From the NCBI GenBank assembly GCA_021803325.1, contig JAJZLP010000092.1, positions 1-36,297 of the forward strand: a stretch of 36,297 nucleotides of DNA, given 5' to 3'. The notes below the pieces were generated by a model, which searched no databases, had not been told where the DNA came from, and saw nothing but the letters and a program-made list of their open reading frames with translations. Below are positions 15,239 to 27,434 of this stretch, one piece after another; position 1 is the stretch's first letter, and every line of letters starts with the position of its first letter. The translations under genes and the position numbers were made by a program. Source of the stretch: Actinomycetes bacterium. GTDB taxonomy: Bacteria; Actinomycetota; Acidimicrobiia; Acidimicrobiales; UBA8190.

Positions 15239-16024
15239 TCATCCCGAGGGGCCCGCACCGGCAGACCACGCCGTGCCTGGGCGTGAGAGACCGACCGCGT
15301 TGAGGGAGCGCTCCACCTCGTCGTGCACGGCCGCAGCCGCTGCCTCCACGTCGGACGCAGCCGTGACTGCCCGCCCCACCACGAGCAGGTCGGCGCCGGC
15401 CGCCACCGCCCCCCCCGGGGTCACGACACGCGCCTGGTCGTCCGTGGCACCTCCTGCCGGTCGAATGCCCGGCACGACGCGTCGGAGGCCAGGGGCGACC
15501 CGACCGATCACCTCCAAGTCGGATCCTGCACACACCACACCGCCGCAGCCCGTCGACGCAGCCATCGCAGCCAGCGCCGCCACGCGATCGGGCGCCGCAT
15601 CGGGATCGCTCGTGAGCACCGTGACACCGAGGACAGCAGCACCGTCGGCACCCCCCGCCGGTTCCTCGCCTCGGCTGGACACCGCAACGCCCTCGCGAAG
15701 GCCGGACACCGCCGCGCCGACCACAGCAGCGCCGCCGCTCAGGTGGACCGTCAGATACCGCGCCCCGGCTCGTCCCAGGACCCGTGCGGCCCTGCCGACG
15801 GTCGTCGGAATGTCGTACAGCTTCAGATCGGCGAACACCGCAAATCCCTCGTCTGCCAACCGAGCGATCGCGGGCGGTCCTGCCGCGCTGAAGAGCTCCA
15901 ACCCGACCTTGGCAACAGCAAACCATGGCCGGAGCCGCCGAGCGAGGACGACGGCGCTGTCGAGGTCGTCCACGTCCAGAGCAAGAGCCAGCCGATCACG
16001 CGCTGCAGGTCCGGTCGTCATCAT
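15239..16024 (-). CDS. pyrF: Orotidine 5'-phosphate decarboxylase
   Basis: PyrF decarboxylates OMP to UMP, the last step of the pathway. LALDVDDLDSAVVLARRL starts the barrel, the catalytic motif FADLKLYDIPTTV holds the Asp/Lys array, and PGIRPAGGATDDQARVVTP is the phosphate-gripping loop. These features resemble the shorter group I enzymes and not the ~280-residue group II enzymes of mycobacteria and streptomycetes. An acidic/Gly-rich insertion (EEPAGGADGA) follows the central strands. Two adjacent ATGs (16024 and 16021) are possible starts; 261 residues from the first. It lies 132 bp after pyrD, a gap that contains a 24-bp repeat. Confidence 0.93.
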   Translation of the reverse strand: MMTTGPAARDRLALALDVDDLDSAVVLARRLRPWFAVAKVGLELFSAAGPPAIARLADEGFAVFADLKLYDIPTTVGRAARVLGRAGARYLTVHLSGGAAVVGAAVSGLREGVAVSSRGEEPAGGADGAAVLGVTVLTSDPDAAPDRVAALAAMAASTGCGGVVCAGSDLEVIGRVAPGLRRVVPGIRPAGGATDDQARVVTPGGAVAAGADLLVVGRAVTAASDVEAAAAAVHDEVERSLNAVGLSRPGTAWSAGAGPSG

Positions 16025-16040
16025 GACGCGCCTGGTGCCA

Positions 16041-16160
16041 TCATCGCTCCGGCCTCGCTTTCATGTACCGCGCTCCGATCGTCGTCACGGCAGACGCACC
16101 GCTCGTCGTCACAGCAGACGCAGCGCTCGCCGTCATGGCAGACGCACCGCTCGCCGTCAT
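16041..16160 (-). CDS. Possible 39-residue micro-ORF made of eight-residue repeats
   Basis: An ATG at 16160 overlaps the pyrD stop as ATGA and has GGAG eight bases upstream. The frame runs 39 codons to TGA at 16043-16041, 16 bp before pyrF. The product consists of repeats of the type [30 protein letters not shown], then a basic end YMKARPER. The underlying DNA unit is 24 bp. The start context is as good as that of real genes here, but no family is known and it may only serve to couple translation from pyrD to pyrF. Confidence 0.35.
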   Translation of the reverse strand: MTASGASAMTASAASAVTTSGASAVTTIGARYMKARPER

Positions 16161-16165
16161 ATCGG
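16072..16165. repeat. 24-bp tandem repeat between pyrD and pyrF
   Basis: Units beginning cgctcgycgtca recur at 16100, 16124 and 16148, with a diverged copy at about 16072. The 24-bp period equals eight codons and the array coincides with the possible 39-residue micro-ORF. Confidence 0.75.
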
Positions 16166-17517
16166 GCGCTCCACAGCCTGGCCCGGGCCATCTGCCGCAC
16201 CACGCCGGTCCCGACCCGCGCCACCACCGGTGTCGCCCCCGGTGCGCTCGCTCCCCAAGGCGGCAGCGAGCGCGGCCATGGCGTCCGCCAGGTGCCCCAC
16301 CTGTTCGGCCTGTAGCGCCACGCGCTGGTCGATGGCGTCGAGGGTGGCACGAACCCGCGCCAGCAAGACGGTGTCTTCCGCCTGCGCGTCGGGCTCGTCG
16401 ATGCGCGCGACGGGCGCAGCCTCCGGCGGGCTCGCGCCAGCTCCCCGTCCGTCCCGGATCGGACCAGGCTCCACACCCCCGGCACCAGGCACCCCAGCCC
16501 CCACAGCACCAGGCTCCACACCCCCGGCACCAGGCACCCCAGCCCCCACGCCATGCTCTGCGGCCAGCGGCACCACAGGCTGCCCCTCGTGCACCGACCC
16601 GACCAGATCGCGAACGGACCGCACACGATGCCGGGCACACCATCGGTGGAGCTGTCGCAGCACGACCGCTGGCGCCCGGGGGTCGGCGAACGTCGCAGTG
16701 CCGACTTCGACGGCATCGGCTCCGGCCACGAGCATCTCCGCCGCATCCACTCCCCGGGCGATGCCACCCACGCCAACGATGCCGATCGTGGGGAACGCCG
16801 CCCTGCAGTCGTGCACCGCCCGCACGGCGATCGGCCGGATGGCCGGTCCGGACAACCCTCCGCCGGCTGCTCCCGATCCGAGCCGGTAGGCACGCCGCCG
16901 CGGGTCGATGGCCATACCCAGAACGGTGTTCACCAGCACCAAGGCCTCGGCCCCGGCGCCGATCGCCGCCCCGGCGATACCGACCAGGTCCGGGACGTTC
17001 GGGCTCAGCTTCACCCAGCGCGGCAACCCCGCTCGACCTGCCGCGTCGACAGCCGCGGCAGTGGCCTCCGGCGAGTGCGCGAACATGCGGCTGCGGTCCT
17101 CGACGTTGGGGCAGCTCACGTTGACCTCGACCGCCACCACACCACGAGCGCCGGCCAACATCCCCGCCGCACGGGCGAATTCGTCCACCGAACGGCCCCA
17201 GATGCTGGCCACCACGGTGGCACCCCGTTCGACCAGGGCGGGCAAGTCGTCGGCCAGCCACGACTGTATGCCTGGGCCCTGCAACCCCACCGAGTTGATC
17301 ATGCCCGCCGGGGTGGGATGCACCCGGGGCGCGGGGTTCCCCGGCCACGGCTCGGCCGACAGGGACTTCACCACCACCGCACCCAGATCGGCGAGCTCAA
17401 CGTACGCACCGAGCTCCGCCGCCCGCCCGGCTGTCCCCGACGCGGTGAGCACCGGGTTCGACAGGGCGACCGTGCCGACCCGGGTGCGCATGTCCACCCC
17501 CCGACCCGACCCCGCCG

Positions 17518-17521
<4 letters not shown>
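16157..17521 (-). CDS. pyrD: Dihydroorotate dehydrogenase, class 1B-like, with C-terminal extension
   Basis: PyrD oxidises dihydroorotate to orotate with FMN. The active-site base is Cys137 in VNVSCPNVE, which marks the soluble class 1 enzymes; class 2 enzymes have Ser. [41 protein letters not shown] and [12 protein letters not shown] match subclass 1B, which normally needs the iron-sulfur flavoprotein PyrK to pass electrons to NAD. No pyrK is in the window. The enzyme ends near residue 310. Residues ~311-454 are an extra region: a 15-residue [13 protein letters not shown] repeat, then a heptad-like helix (~383-425), then a Gly/Arg tail. The start is GTG at 17521 (GTGA overlap with carB, GGAGG ten bases upstream); ATG at 17491 is an alternative. 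Confidence 0.92.
16464..16553. repeat. 45-bp direct repeat inside pyrD 3' region
   Basis: Two 45-bp copies starting at 16464 and 16509 (ccaggctccacacccccggc and on) are almost identical and in frame. They encode the repeated Gly/Ala/Val/Pro segment in the PyrD extension. Confidence 0.85.
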
Positions 17522-21123
<3,602 letters not shown>

Positions 21124-21157
21124 CAGCGCCCCCCACCGGTGTGCGGCACCGTCTCGA

Positions 21158-22294
21158 TCACCGTTGACCTCCGTCGATCATCTGCCAGAACCGGTCGAAC
21201 AGCGGGTGGGCGTCGTGCGGTCCCGGACCGGCCTCGGGGTGGTATTGGACGCTGAAGGCTCGTGCAGCGGGGATGGCGATGCCCTCGACCACCCCGTCGT
21301 TCAGGTTGACGTGCGTCACCTCGGTCGACGCCGACGCGCCGAGCAACGACGCCTCGTCGACCGCGTAGTTGTGGTTCTGCGAGGTGATCTCCACGGTGCC
21401 CCGAGGCCGGTGCCCCACCGGGTGGTTGCCCCCGTGGTGGCCGAACGGCAGCTTGTACGTCCGGGCACCCACGGCACTCGCCAGCAGCTGGTGACCCAGG
21501 CAGATCCCGAAGATCGGGACCCGACCGAGCAGGTCGCTCACGATGGTCGCCTGCGCCGGCAGCGCCCCGGGATCGCCGGGCCCGTTCGACAGGAGCACGC
21601 CGTCGGGCTCGAGCGCCAGCACCTCGTCGGCAGGTGTGGCAGCGGGCACGACGGTCACCGTGGCGCGGGACCCGAGGTGGCGGAGCATCGTCGTCTTGAC
21701 GCCGAAGTCGTAGGCGACGACGCGCAGCGGCCCCGCTCCCACCGTGTAGGGGGTGCGGGTGGTGACCCCGGCGACCAGGTCCTTCCCGCTCGTCCCCGGC
21801 TCGGCCGCGGCCGCGGCCCACAGGGCCGTTTCGTCTGCGGTCCCAAAGGCGCATCCCATGGCACCTTCGCTCCGCAAGTGCCGGGTGAGCCGGCGCGTGT
21901 CGACACCGCTGATGCCGGGGACGCCGTGACGGACCAGGAAGTCGTCGAGACCTCCGGTGGCCCGCCAGTTCGACGGTCGCTCCACGAGGTCCCGGACCAC
22001 GATGCCGCGACAGAACGGGCGCTTGGCCTCGTCGTCCTCGGGCGTGACGCCGTAGCTGCCGATGTGCGGGTAGGTGAAGGCGATGACCTGCCCGGCGTAG
22101 CTCGGGTCGGTCAGCACCTCCTGGTAGCCCGACAGGACCGTGTTGAAGACGACCTCACCGGTGGCCACGCCATCGGGGGGCGGCGCGCCGATCGCCTCGC
22201 CCTCGAACACCTCGCCGTCGGCCAGCACCAGGAGCGCAGGCGCTCGTACCGGGCTGCTCCGGACCGCCCCCGTCGACGTCACCGGACCGGTCAT
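21158..22294 (-). CDS. carA: Carbamoyl phosphate synthase small subunit
   Basis: CarA hydrolyses glutamine and channels ammonia to CarB. The N-terminal CPSase domain carries [20 protein letters not shown] and the C-terminal class I amidotransferase has the triad Cys265 (GICLGHQLL), His352 and Glu354 ([11 protein letters not shown]). The 378 residues are a normal length. The start is ATG at 22294, overlapping the pyrC stop as ATGA. The first ~18 residues are variable. Confidence 0.97.
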   Translation of the reverse strand: MTGPVTSTGAVRSSPVRAPALLVLADGEVFEGEAIGAPPPDGVATGEVVFNTVLSGYQEVLTDPSYAGQVIAFTYPHIGSYGVTPEDDEAKRPFCRGIVVRDLVERPSNWRATGGLDDFLVRHGVPGISGVDTRRLTRHLRSEGAMGCAFGTADETALWAAAAAEPGTSGKDLVAGVTTRTPYTVGAGPLRVVAYDFGVKTTMLRHLGSRATVTVVPAATPADEVLALEPDGVLLSNGPGDPGALPAQATIVSDLLGRVPIFGICLGHQLLASAVGARTYKLPFGHHGGNHPVGHRPRGTVEITSQNHNYAVDEASLLGASASTEVTHVNLNDGVVEGIAIPAARAFSVQYHPEAGPGPHDAHPLFDRFWQMIDGGQR

Positions 22295-23676
22295 CGCTGC
22301 GCCTCCCCGCCGATCACGACCGGCTCTCCTGCCACCACCGTGTGCCGTACCGATCCGGTCAGCGTGCGACCGCGCCACGGGGAGTTCCCGCTGCGACTTG
22401 CCAGCGCGCCGGCCTCGACCGTCCAGGTGTGCGCCGGGTCGAGCACGCACAGGTTGGCCGGCTCCCCCGCCGCGACGGGACCGCCCTGGTCCCCGCCGCC
22501 GGCGCGATCGAGACCGGCAATCCGGGCCGGGCGCCAGCTCAACAGCCCGATGACGTCAGCGACGGACAGTGCGGGCACGGCTTCCCCATCGGCGCCCAGG
22601 CCGGGATCGCCGCGGTGCAGGGCCGCCAGCGCCACCGGCCACGCTGTCTGCAACCCCAGCATGCCCGGCGGGGCCTCGTCGAGCGGCGCCTCCTTGGTGT
22701 TGGCGGCATGAGGGGCGTGGTCGGTTGCCACCGCGTCGACCGTGCCGGTGGCACACGCCCGGCGGACCGCGGCGACGTCCGCGGCGCTCCGCAACGGCGG
22801 GTTGACCTTGAACAGCGGGTCGTAGGCGGCGAGCTCCGCATCGGTGAGCGCCAGGTGGTGCGGCGCCACCTCGGCGGTCACCGGCATCCCCGCCGCTTTG
22901 GCCGCGGCGACCAGCGACAGCGACCCGGCACACGACAGGTGGAGGAAGTGCATGGGCGCCCCGGTGGCAGCGACGAGAGCGATGTCACGGGCCACCATCG
23001 CCTCTTCTGCTGCGGCCGGCACCCCCGGCAGCCCCAGGCGAGCGGACCACTCGCCTTCGTGCATCAGGCCACCAGCGGCGATGGCCCGGTCCTCGCAGTG
23101 CTGGGCCAGGGTCACGCCGAGCCCACGGGCGTAGTCGAGCGCCCGGCGCATGAGCCCGCCGTCCTGGACACCCGCACCGTCGTCGGTGAACAGCCGGACG
23201 CCGAGGGCGGCGAGCTCCCCCATCGGGGCCAGACGCTCCCCGGCGCGGCCCACGGTGATGGCGCCGGCGACGGCCACGCGACACAGCGAGGCCGCTCCGA
23301 GAGCCAGCACCTCGAGCGCCACCGCCGCGTTGTCGACGGGCGGGTCCGTGTTGGGCATGGCCACCACGGCGGTGAACCCGCCGAGCACCGCGGCGCGGCT
23401 GGCGGACTCCACGGTCTCCGCTTCCTCCGCCCCGGGCTGGCGGAGGTGCGCGTGGAGGTCGACCAGACCCGGCGCCACCAGGCACCCGCCGGCATCGAGG
23501 ACGGTGGCGCCACCGGGGATGGTGATCCTCTTCTCCACGGCGACGACACGGCCGTCGCGGACCAGCACGTCGGCCTGCCGGGTGCCGGTCTCGTCGACCA
23601 CGGTGCCCCCACGGATCACAACCGTCCCCGGCCACGGGGCAGCGGCGCCGGCAGGTGCCGGTGGACGATCAGGCAT
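22291..23676 (-). CDS. pyrC: Dihydroorotase
   Basis: PyrC closes carbamoyl aspartate to dihydroorotate. It is a type I amidohydrolase: the metal-binding [23 protein letters not shown], the HCED and APHHLALTD histidines and the catalytic ATDHAPH are in order, ending with the [17 protein letters not shown] strand. The 461 residues include a short Gly/Asp-rich loop near the C-terminus (GGGDQGG). The start is ATG at 23676, eight bases inside the end of pyrB, with a GGAGGAGG stretch upstream. Confidence 0.96.
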   Translation of the reverse strand: MPDRPPAPAGAAAPWPGTVVIRGGTVVDETGTRQADVLVRDGRVVAVEKRITIPGGATVLDAGGCLVAPGLVDLHAHLRQPGAEEAETVESASRAAVLGGFTAVVAMPNTDPPVDNAAVALEVLALGAASLCRVAVAGAITVGRAGERLAPMGELAALGVRLFTDDGAGVQDGGLMRRALDYARGLGVTLAQHCEDRAIAAGGLMHEGEWSARLGLPGVPAAAEEAMVARDIALVAATGAPMHFLHLSCAGSLSLVAAAKAAGMPVTAEVAPHHLALTDAELAAYDPLFKVNPPLRSAADVAAVRRACATGTVDAVATDHAPHAANTKEAPLDEAPPGMLGLQTAWPVALAALHRGDPGLGADGEAVPALSVADVIGLLSWRPARIAGLDRAGGGDQGGPVAAGEPANLCVLDPAHTWTVEAGALASRSGNSPWRGRTLTGSVRHTVVAGEPVVIGGEAQR

Positions 23677-25047
23677 CGGCGGTGGCCTCCTCCGCACCGA
23701 GCAGCAGGAACAGCACCGCCATCCGCACCGCGACGCCGTTGGCGACCTGGCGGAGCACGACCGTGCGAGGAAGGTCCGCCACGTCGGCGGCGATCTCCAC
23801 ACCGCGGACCATCGGGCCGGGATGCAGCACCATGGCATGGTCAGGCAGCAGTGCCGCGCGCCGGGCCGTCAAGCCGAAGCCGGCCGTGTACTCGCGCGGC
23901 GACGGCACGAAGGCACCCGCCCCGCGCTCGGTCTGCAGCCGCAACACGTAGCAGACGTCGGTCTCCGGCAGCACGTCGTCGAGGTCGGCCGTGACCGCTT
24001 CGACCGGCCAGCCCACGAGCGACGGCGGCAGCAGGCTGCCCGGCGCCACCAGGGTCACCCGGGCACCGAGGGCAGCGAGGGCGAGGATCCCCGAACGGGC
24101 CACCCGGCTGTGGGCGACGTCCCCGACGATGGCCACCCGGAGGCCGACGAACCCGTCGACACCGACGTCGTCGACCGCCATCCCGTCGCGCTCGGCAAGC
24201 ACCTGGCGGATGGTGGCGCAGTCCAGGAGCGCCTGAGTCGGGTGCTCGTGCCACCCGTCGCCGGCGTTGACCACGCTCGCTCCGGTCCAGCCGGCCACCT
24301 GGGCGGGCACCCCCGCACAGCCGTGTCGCACCACAAAGCAGTCGACGCCCATGGCCGCCACCGTCTGCACCGTGTCCCGCAGGGACTCGCCCTTGGCGAG
24401 CGACGACCCGGCTGGGCTGAACGAGATGACATCGGCCGACAGCCGCCGGGCCGCTGTCTCGAACGACAGGCGCGTCCGGGTGGAGCTCTCGGCGAACACC
24501 GAGGCCACGGTCCGGCCCCGCAGCGCCGGCACCTTGGGGATGGGTCGCCGCGCCACCTCCACGAACCGGTCCGACAGGCGAAGCACGGTCGCGATGCCCT
24601 CGGCGCCGAGATCGTCGATGGACAGCAGATGGCGGCGGCGGCCGCCAGGACCGCCGGGCGGTGCCGGCACTGACTGGGACCCCCCGTCGTCGGAATCCTG
24701 CCCGCTGGCGGCATCGGCCTGCGACGAACCACCCGACCGCTCCGCCGCCCCCACCCGAGCCGCGGCACCCGACCGCTCCGCCGCCCCCACCCGAGCCGCG
24801 GCACCCGACCGCTCCGCCGCCCCCACCCGAGCCGCGGCACCCGACTGCTCCGCCGCCCCCACCCGAGCCGCGGCACCCGACCGCTCCGCCGCCCCCACCC
24901 GAGCCGCGGCACCCGAGGCTTCCCGGGCACGTGCACCCCGAGCCCCGGTACCTGAGCGTCCGGCGCCACGGGCCGTCACGCCAGCGCCGGGCTCCGGCGA
25001 GGCTCCCCCGGACGCGCCGGGGCCGGCGGCGACCACGACCGATCCTC

Positions 25048-25051
<4 letters not shown>
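23669..25051 (-). CDS. pyrB: Aspartate carbamoyltransferase catalytic chain with repeat N-terminal extension
   Basis: PyrB joins carbamoyl phosphate and aspartate. The catalytic chain starts near residue 141 ([12 protein letters not shown]) with the carbamoyl phosphate motif [13 protein letters not shown], then HPTQALLD and [11 protein letters not shown]. The catalytic part is a normal ~320 residues and there is no pyrI. Ahead of it lie ~140 residues of Ala/Gly/Arg-rich sequence, including five exact-length copies of [12 protein letters not shown] (residues ~46-105). The GTG at 25051 overlaps the pyrR stop as GTGA, supporting translation of the extension. If instead a downstream GTG (near 24670) is used, the repeats would be a translated-through or untranslated spacer. 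The extension is probably disordered. Confidence 0.94.
24735..24914. repeat. 36-bp tandem repeat, five copies, in pyrB 5' region
   Basis: Units start at 24735, 24771, 24807, 24843 and 24879 (gaccgctccgccgcccccac and 16 more bases). They are identical except for one C-to-T change in the fourth. The period is 12 codons in the pyrB frame. Near-identity indicates recent expansion or active homogenisation. Confidence 0.95.
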
Positions 25052-25620
<569 letters not shown>

Positions 25621-25626
25621 CTGCAT

Positions 25627-25668
25627 CCTCCGGTCCCGTACGGGCCTCGCAGGACCCGTTTGACGGCT
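25627..25668 (-). promoter_or_regulatory. PyrR-binding leader hairpin overlapping the pyrR ribosome site
   Basis: On the minus strand GGTCCTGCGAGGCC (25656-25643) matches the PyrR RNA consensus ARUCCNGNGAGGYU at all core positions except the two edges. It is presented by a hairpin with ACGGG (25659-25655) pairing CCCGT (25644-25640). An alternative pairing, GGTCC (25656-25652) with GGACC (25636-25632), would abut GGAGG (25631-25627), the pyrR Shine-Dalgarno sequence. There is no room or U-tract for a terminator, so translational control of the kind described in mycobacteria is the likelier mode. Consensus match is seen; mechanism is inferred. Confidence 0.7.
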
Positions 25669-25674
25669 CGTCCG

Positions 25675-25680
25675 ATGCTA
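25675..25680 (-). promoter_or_regulatory. Candidate -10 element of the pyr operon
   Basis: TAGCAT fits TANNNT and would start transcription near 25668, giving a leader of about 48 nt that just includes the PyrR hairpin. No clear -35 element is seen in the GC-rich sequence upstream. Confidence 0.4.
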
Positions 25681-25712
25681 GCGCGCTCGCCGCCGCAGCC
25701 GCCACGGCCCCG

Positions 25713-25855
25713 GGCACCGCCCACGGGGCCCCGGCACCGCCAGCGGGCCCCGACAGCCAGCCGCCACCACCCCCGGCACCGCCCACGGGCCCCGACAGCC
25801 AGCCGCCACCACCCCCGGCACCGCCCACGGGCCCCGATAGCCTGCCGCCATGGGC
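25713..25855. repeat. 42-bp repeat in the pyrR-cobB divergent intergenic region
   Basis: The element ggcaccgcc recurs at 25713, 25733, 25775 and 25817, the last three 42 bp apart. The last copy runs into the cobB start, where gacagccagccgccacc of the earlier copies reads gatagcctgccgccatg. Confidence 0.8.
25838..25849 (+). promoter_or_regulatory. Candidate -10 element for leaderless cobB transcript
   Basis: TAGCCT at 25838-25843 is followed by six bases and the ATG of cobB. No Shine-Dalgarno sequence is present. The same TANNNT-N6-start spacing is seen at def. Confidence 0.4.
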
Positions 25856-27265
25856 ATCGGACCGATCGCCGGCACCGTCTCGTCGGGCGCCGGCAGCCCG
25901 CGGGCTTCGGGCCTGCACGGGGTGCTCGGTCCCCGCATCGTGATCGCCGGCACCCACTCGGGCGCCGGCAAGACCACCGTCGCCACCGGCCTGATGGCGG
26001 CGCTGCGCCGGACGGGCCTGCGGGTGGCCTCCGCCAAGGTCGGCCCCGACTTCATCGATCCCGGCTACCACGCGCTGGCGACCGGCCGGCCACCGCGGAA
26101 CCTCGACGCGTGGATCTGCGGCGAGGACGCCGTCAGCGCTCTGGCGGCGCGAGCCGGCGCCGGGGCCGACATCCTGGTCGTGGAGGGGGTGATGGGAATG
26201 TTCGACGGGGCGGGCCCGGGTATGCAGGCGAGCACCGCCGCCGTCGCCGCCACCATCGGCGCCCCGATCGTCCTCGTCGTCGACGCCGCCGCGATGAGCG
26301 GATCGGTGGCGGCCATGGTGCACGGCTTCAACACCTTGCACGCCGGCATCTCCGTGGCCGGCGTCATCCTCAACCGGGTGGGCAGCGCCGGGCACGAGGA
26401 GCTGCTGCGAGCAGCACTGGAACCGCTCGGGCTGCCGGTGCTCGGGGCACTGCACCGCGACGATGCCCTCACCTGGCGGGACCGCCATCTCGGGCTGGTG
26501 CCCGTGGTGGAGGACCGGCCTGCCGCGGCGCGCGCGGTGGCGCGACTCGCCGACGTCGTGGCAGCCGGGATCGACCTCGGCGCCGTCGTAGCCCTGGCAC
26601 GCGCCGCTCCGGCGACCGCTGTCGGCGAGCCGGCGCCGGCACGGCGGGTGGGGCATGCCACGATCGCGGTCGCCGCCGGACCCGCCTTCAGCTTCACCTA
26701 CCCCGACAACCTGGAGCGGCTCGAGCAGGCAGGGGCCGAGCTGGTGCCGTTCGACCCTGCCGCGGACCCCGGGCTGCCGGCCGGTGCCACGGGCCTCGTC
26801 GTCGGCGGCGGGTTCCCCGAGGTCTTCGCCGAGGCGCTCGGCGCCAACCGGCCGATGCTCGACGACGTTCGGGCCCGGATCGGCGCTGGCCTGGTGACGT
26901 GGGCCGAGTGTGGCGGGCTGCTGTGGCTGTGCCGCTCGCTCGACGGTCACCCCATGGTCGGCGTCGTGCCGGCCGACGGCACCATGACGGATCGGCCGAC
27001 GCTCGGCTACCGGACGGCAACCGTGGTTGCCGACTGCCCGCTGGGCGCTGCCGGCACCACGCTTCGGGGACACGAGTACCACTACTCGACCGTCGGTCCG
27101 CCCGGCGACGCGCTCGACCTGGTCGGGCGGGGAGGCCGGGCACCGGCGGGGTTCTCCACCGTCACCATGCTCGCCAGCTACCTCCATCTGCACCTGGGTG
27201 CCGACCCGGCCCCCGCCGAGCGGTTCGTGCGGCTCGCCTCGTCGGCGCTCGTGGCGGACCGCTGA
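25850..27265 (+). CDS. cobB: Cobyrinate a,c-diamide synthase / hydrogenobyrinate a,c-diamide synthase
   Basis: CobB (CbiA) amidates the a and c side chains of the corrin ring using glutamine and ATP. The N-terminal P-loop GTHSGAGKTT (residues ~34-43), KVGPDFIDPGYH and EGVMGMFDG are typical of the dethiobiotin-synthetase-like domain. The C-terminal class I-like amidotransferase domain has WAECGGLLWL with the nucleophilic Cys and a C-terminal YLHLHLG with the His. The 471 residues are normal. The first ~25 residues are variable. The likely leaderless start diverges from pyrR. cobL follows 161 bp later, so the pair handles late and middle corrin steps; no other cob genes are in the window. Confidence 0.94.
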   Translation: MGIGPIAGTVSSGAGSPRASGLHGVLGPRIVIAGTHSGAGKTTVATGLMAALRRTGLRVASAKVGPDFIDPGYHALATGRPPRNLDAWICGEDAVSALAARAGAGADILVVEGVMGMFDGAGPGMQASTAAVAATIGAPIVLVVDAAAMSGSVAAMVHGFNTLHAGISVAGVILNRVGSAGHEELLRAALEPLGLPVLGALHRDDALTWRDRHLGLVPVVEDRPAAARAVARLADVVAAGIDLGAVVALARAAPATAVGEPAPARRVGHATIAVAAGPAFSFTYPDNLERLEQAGAELVPFDPAADPGLPAGATGLVVGGGFPEVFAEALGANRPMLDDVRARIGAGLVTWAECGGLLWLCRSLDGHPMVGVVPADGTMTDRPTLGYRTATVVADCPLGAAGTTLRGHEYHYSTVGPPGDALDLVGRGGRAPAGFSTVTMLASYLHLHLGADPAPAERFVRLASSALVADR

Positions 27266-27274
27266 CGATGCCCT

Positions 27275-27289
27275 CCGGCTGCGAGCCGG
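27275..27289 (+). terminator. Small hairpin after cobB
   Basis: CCGGCT-gcg-AGCCGG lies nine bases after the cobB stop. The 6-bp GC stem has no T-run after it. It could weaken read-through into cobL or mean nothing. Confidence 0.2.
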
Positions 27290-27297
27290 CGCGCCGA

Positions 27298-27315
27298 TAG
27301 GATCGGGCGATCCTA
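27298..27315. promoter_or_regulatory. 18-bp inverted repeat at the start of the 39-codon ORF
   Basis: TAGGATCG-GG-CGATCCTA is a perfect 8-bp inverted repeat with a 2-base centre. Its last base is the A of the ATG at 27315. As DNA it resembles an operator; as RNA it would bury the start region. TAGGAT could also act as a -10 element for a promoter between cobB and cobL. It may therefore control the small ORF and cobL. Confidence 0.4.
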
Positions 27316-27434
27316 TGGACGACGACGACGACGCCGATGGCCCCACTGCCCCGTGTCCCGAGTGCCAGGGGATCGACGGGCGGGCATGGCGCTCGGGTAC
27401 ACCCGAGCGCCTACCGGTGACACCGCATGGTTGA
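27315..27434 (+). CDS. Possible 39-residue acidic CPxC micro-ORF before cobL
   Basis: ATG at 27315 opens 39 codons starting MDDDDDADGPTAPCPECQG and ending at TGA 27432-27434, overlapping the cobL start by eight bases. The run of five Asp, the CPEC pair (possible metal site) and the overlap with cobL make it more than random, but there is no Shine-Dalgarno sequence and no known family. It could be a leader peptide coupling translation into cobL. Confidence 0.35.
   Translation: MDDDDDADGPTAPCPECQGIDGRAWRSGTPERLPVTPHG

Noticed and set aside
25627..25849. Cobalamin riboswitch upstream of cobB
   Set aside because: The likely cobB transcript has no leader, and no B12-box-like conserved sequence was seen in the spacer.
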